A stretch of DNA of 8,308 nucleotides from positions 1 to 8,308 of the forward strand of contig JAEXPB010000032.1 in NCBI GenBank assembly GCA_023438965.1. Direction: 5' to 3'. The notes under the pieces are model-generated. The model did not search any database. It worked only from the letters and a program-made list of their open reading frames with translations, and had not been told where the DNA came from. Both the position numbers and the translations under genes were made by a program. The stretch is from Bacillota bacterium (GTDB lineage Bacteria > Bacillota > Clostridia > Saccharofermentanales > UBA5734). Below, in pieces: positions 7,015-8,308 of this stretch (position 1 is its first letter; each line of letters opens with the position of its first letter).

Positions 7015-7063
7015 TTGACTTCTTTCCGGTCGACTGAGGCGATATAATAAACTGACAGTCTGT
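7015..7063 (+). promoter_or_regulatory. Probable promoter of the dehydrogenase-epimerase operon
   Basis: A perfect TATAAT lies at 7043-7048. TTGACT at 7015-7020 resembles a strong -35 but is 22 bp away, too far for a standard sigma-70-type promoter. TTCTTT at 7020-7025 has a 17-bp spacer but is a poor match. Around the expected start site, ACTGACAGT (7051-7059) is a short perfect odd-centred palindrome, and the overlapping ACAGTCTGT (7055-7063) is another. Weak -35 matching would fit an activator-dependent promoter; that is inference. Confidence 0.5.
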
Positions 7064-7067
7064 GCGA

Positions 7068-7086
7068 TTATCAGAACACTTGATAA
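7068..7086. promoter_or_regulatory. Inverted repeat TTATCA-N7-TGATAA in the dehydrogenase leader
   Basis: TTATCA at 7068-7073 is the exact reverse complement of TGATAA at 7081-7086. The 7-bp spacer gives a 19-bp dyad. It lies downstream of the -10 and touches the AAAGGAG ribosome binding site at 7085-7091, so it could be a repressor operator or a hairpin affecting translation. No protein can be assigned to it from sequence. Confidence 0.35.
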
Positions 7087-7100
7087 AGGAGCGAACCAAC

Positions 7101-7871
7101 ATGAGCATTATCGAGAAAATGAAACTGACCGGCAAAGTAGCTCTGATCACCGGCGGCGCCCGCGGGATCGGCAAATGTGTCGCCACCGGGCTGGCTGAAG
7201 CCGGCGCCGACGTGGCGATTGTGGACATCAACCTGACCGAGGCCGAGACGACAGCCGCTGAAATTGCCGCCGCCACCGGCGCCCGCACACTGGCCGTCCG
7301 AACCGACGTCACCAACCCTGATGATGCGAAAGCTATGGTGCAGAGCGTGGTCAACGGCTTGGGCCGCCTGGACATCGCTTTCTGCAACGCCGGCATCGCC
7401 GTCAACGAACCGGCCGAATCCATGGCTTACGCCAGCTGGAAACGGGTGATCGACATCAACCTGACCGGTGTATTCCTGAGCGCCCAGGCCGTCGGCGCCT
7501 GGATGATTGCCAATCAAGTCGCCGGCTCGATCGTCTGCACCGCCTCGATGTCCGGCCACATCGTCAATGTGCCGCAGCCGCAGTGCGCCTACAATGCTTC
7601 CAAGGCCGGCGTGATCATGCTGGTCAAATCGCTGGCCGTCGAATGGGCACCCCATCATATCCGGGTCAATTCGATCAGCCCGGGGTATATCGCCACCGCG
7701 ATGACCAAGGCGGCCTCGCAATGGATCCCCGAGTGGCTGGGACTCATTCCAACCCATCGGATGGGCGAGCCGGAGGAATTGCAATCCGCGGTTCTTTATC
7801 TGGCCAGCGATGCCGCCGGGTATACGACCGGGACGGACATCATTGTGGATGGAGCGTACACCTGTGTCTGA
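7101..7871 (+). CDS. Short-chain dehydrogenase/reductase, polyol (arabitol/sorbose-type) dehydrogenase
   Basis: This is a classical SDR of 256 aa that interconverts a polyol or other secondary alcohol with its ketone. It shows TGGARGIG (residues 17-24) for cofactor binding and Asp42 at the end of the second strand (AIVDIN), which favours NAD over NADP. CNAG follows with Asn96, then SMSG (Ser149/Ser151), then YNASK with Tyr164 and Lys168. The run from TASMSGHIVNVPQPQ to the YNASK motif, and the end DGAYTCV, resemble the branch containing D-arabinitol and sorbose/mannitol 2-dehydrogenases. A GTG at 7062 is in frame, but AAAGGAG at 7085-7091 marks the ATG at 7101 as the start. The stop overlaps the start of the epimerase-like gene by eight bases, so the two are translationally coupled. 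The exact polyol is uncertain. Confidence 0.93.
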   Translation: MSIIEKMKLTGKVALITGGARGIGKCVATGLAEAGADVAIVDINLTEAETTAAEIAAATGARTLAVRTDVTNPDDAKAMVQSVVNGLGRLDIAFCNAGIAVNEPAESMAYASWKRVIDINLTGVFLSAQAVGAWMIANQVAGSIVCTASMSGHIVNVPQPQCAYNASKAGVIMLVKSLAVEWAPHHIRVNSISPGYIATAMTKAASQWIPEWLGLIPTHRMGEPEELQSAVLYLASDAAGYTTGTDIIVDGAYTCV

Positions 7872-8308
7872 ACCATTGGCTTATGACTGGGATAGCCAGG
7901 CCGTCCACCTGCGCGCCGGCGCGTGGACGGCCGCGATCCTGCCGGCTTATGGCGCCAACCTGGTTCGGCTGACCTATGCCGGCCGCGATATCCTGCGCAC
8001 CCCGCCGACGCTGGCCGCCCTGGCCGCGGCGCCGCGCGTCTATGGTCTGCCGCTGCTTTTCCCATCCAACCGGATCGAGCATGGCCGTTTCACCTTCGCC
8101 GGGCAGACCTGGCAGCTGCCGATCAATGAAGAAGGCCGCGACAACCATATCCACGGCCTGCTCAATGACGCGCCTTTCGCCATCGATTCTTGTACGGCCG
8201 ACCGCCTGGCCTGCCATTATGACAACCGCGGCGACCGCTTCCCGTTCCCCTGCCGGTTCGAGCTGGTTTTCCAGCTGAGCGCCGAAGGCTTGCGCCTGGA
8301 CCTGTGTG
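7864..8308 (+). CDS. Aldose 1-epimerase (galactose mutarotase-like), 5' part, runs off the window
   Basis: The open frame from 7864 continues past the end of the window, giving at least 148 residues. The N-terminal half matches the galactose mutarotase beta-sandwich family: LPAYGANLVRL near residues 26-36, then LLFPSNRIEHG with Asn69-Arg70, RFTFAGQTWQLP, and NHIHGLL, where His97 is the expected first catalytic histidine. The catalytic Glu lies beyond the window. The start is a GTG at 7864 inside the end of the dehydrogenase gene, served by GGAG at 7851-7854. The eight-base overlap indicates coupled translation. The likely role is interconverting sugar anomers, or binding a related hexose or pentose, in the same pathway. 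Some members of the fold act on sugar phosphates or unsaturated sugars, so the substrate is open. Confidence 0.85.
   Translation, partial: MSEPLAYDWDSQAVHLRAGAWTAAILPAYGANLVRLTYAGRDILRTPPTLAALAAAPRVYGLPLLFPSNRIEHGRFTFAGQTWQLPINEEGRDNHIHGLLNDAPFAIDSCTADRLACHYDNRGDRFPFPCRFELVFQLSAEGLRLDLC

Noticed and set aside
7062..7100. GTG at 7062 as the dehydrogenase start
   Set aside because: The extension contains a strong AAAGGAG site positioned for the ATG at 7101, and SDRs normally begin close to the Rossmann motif.
6413..7423. Long minus-strand open frame spanning the end of the GpsA-like gene, the gap and the start of the SDR
   Set aside because: It crosses two convincing coding regions and a promoter-like gap, has an Ala/Ser/Arg-rich composition and no family motif. 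The sense-strand genes explain the openness.
1..8308. CRISPR arrays, tRNA/rRNA genes, insertion sequences, phage or defence genes
   Set aside because: No regularly spaced direct repeats, tRNA-like cloverleaf, transposase motifs or terminal inverted repeats were seen on reading either strand.

Overview
The window reads as one accessory carbohydrate/polyol catabolic locus of a moderately GC-rich bacterium, with every intact gene on the + strand. The LplB/YtcP-type ABC permeases without a local ATPase, the local LacI-type regulator and strong purine-rich ribosome binding sites point to Bacillota (Clostridia- or Paenibacillus-like). A spirochaete or another phylum that uses the same transporter type cannot be excluded from sequence alone.

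Layout. Positions 1-26 look like the last codons of an upstream gene, probably the solute-binding lipoprotein. A perfect 12-bp stem-loop (43-78) follows. Next come two carbohydrate ABC permeases (112-1059 and 1064-1984), a TIM-barrel sugar phosphate isomerase/epimerase-type protein (2033-2968) and a first glycerophosphodiester phosphodiesterase (2992-3759). A LacI-family regulator (3850-4836) has its own promoter-like region. The 209-bp gap after it contains what looks like an antisense remnant of a DeoR-type regulator (about 4840-5009). A second, paralogous glycerophosphodiester phosphodiesterase (5046-5828) is followed closely by a divergent NAD(P)-dependent glycerol-3-phosphate dehydrogenase (5867-6910). 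After a 190-bp regulatory-looking gap come a polyol-type short-chain dehydrogenase (7101-7871) and, overlapping its end, the start of an aldose 1-epimerase-like gene (7864 to beyond the window).

How the genes could work together (inference). The permeases import a small glycosidic or polyol compound, plausibly a glycerophosphodiester. The two phosphodiesterases have no signal peptides, so they would release sn-glycerol 3-phosphate and a free alcohol in the cytoplasm. The glycerol-3-phosphate dehydrogenase homologue would oxidise glycerol 3-phosphate to dihydroxyacetone phosphate. The dehydrogenase, the TIM-barrel isomerase and the aldose epimerase would process the sugar or polyol head group. 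The LacI protein would sense the substrate or an intermediate. No mobile element, RNA gene or CRISPR array was seen.
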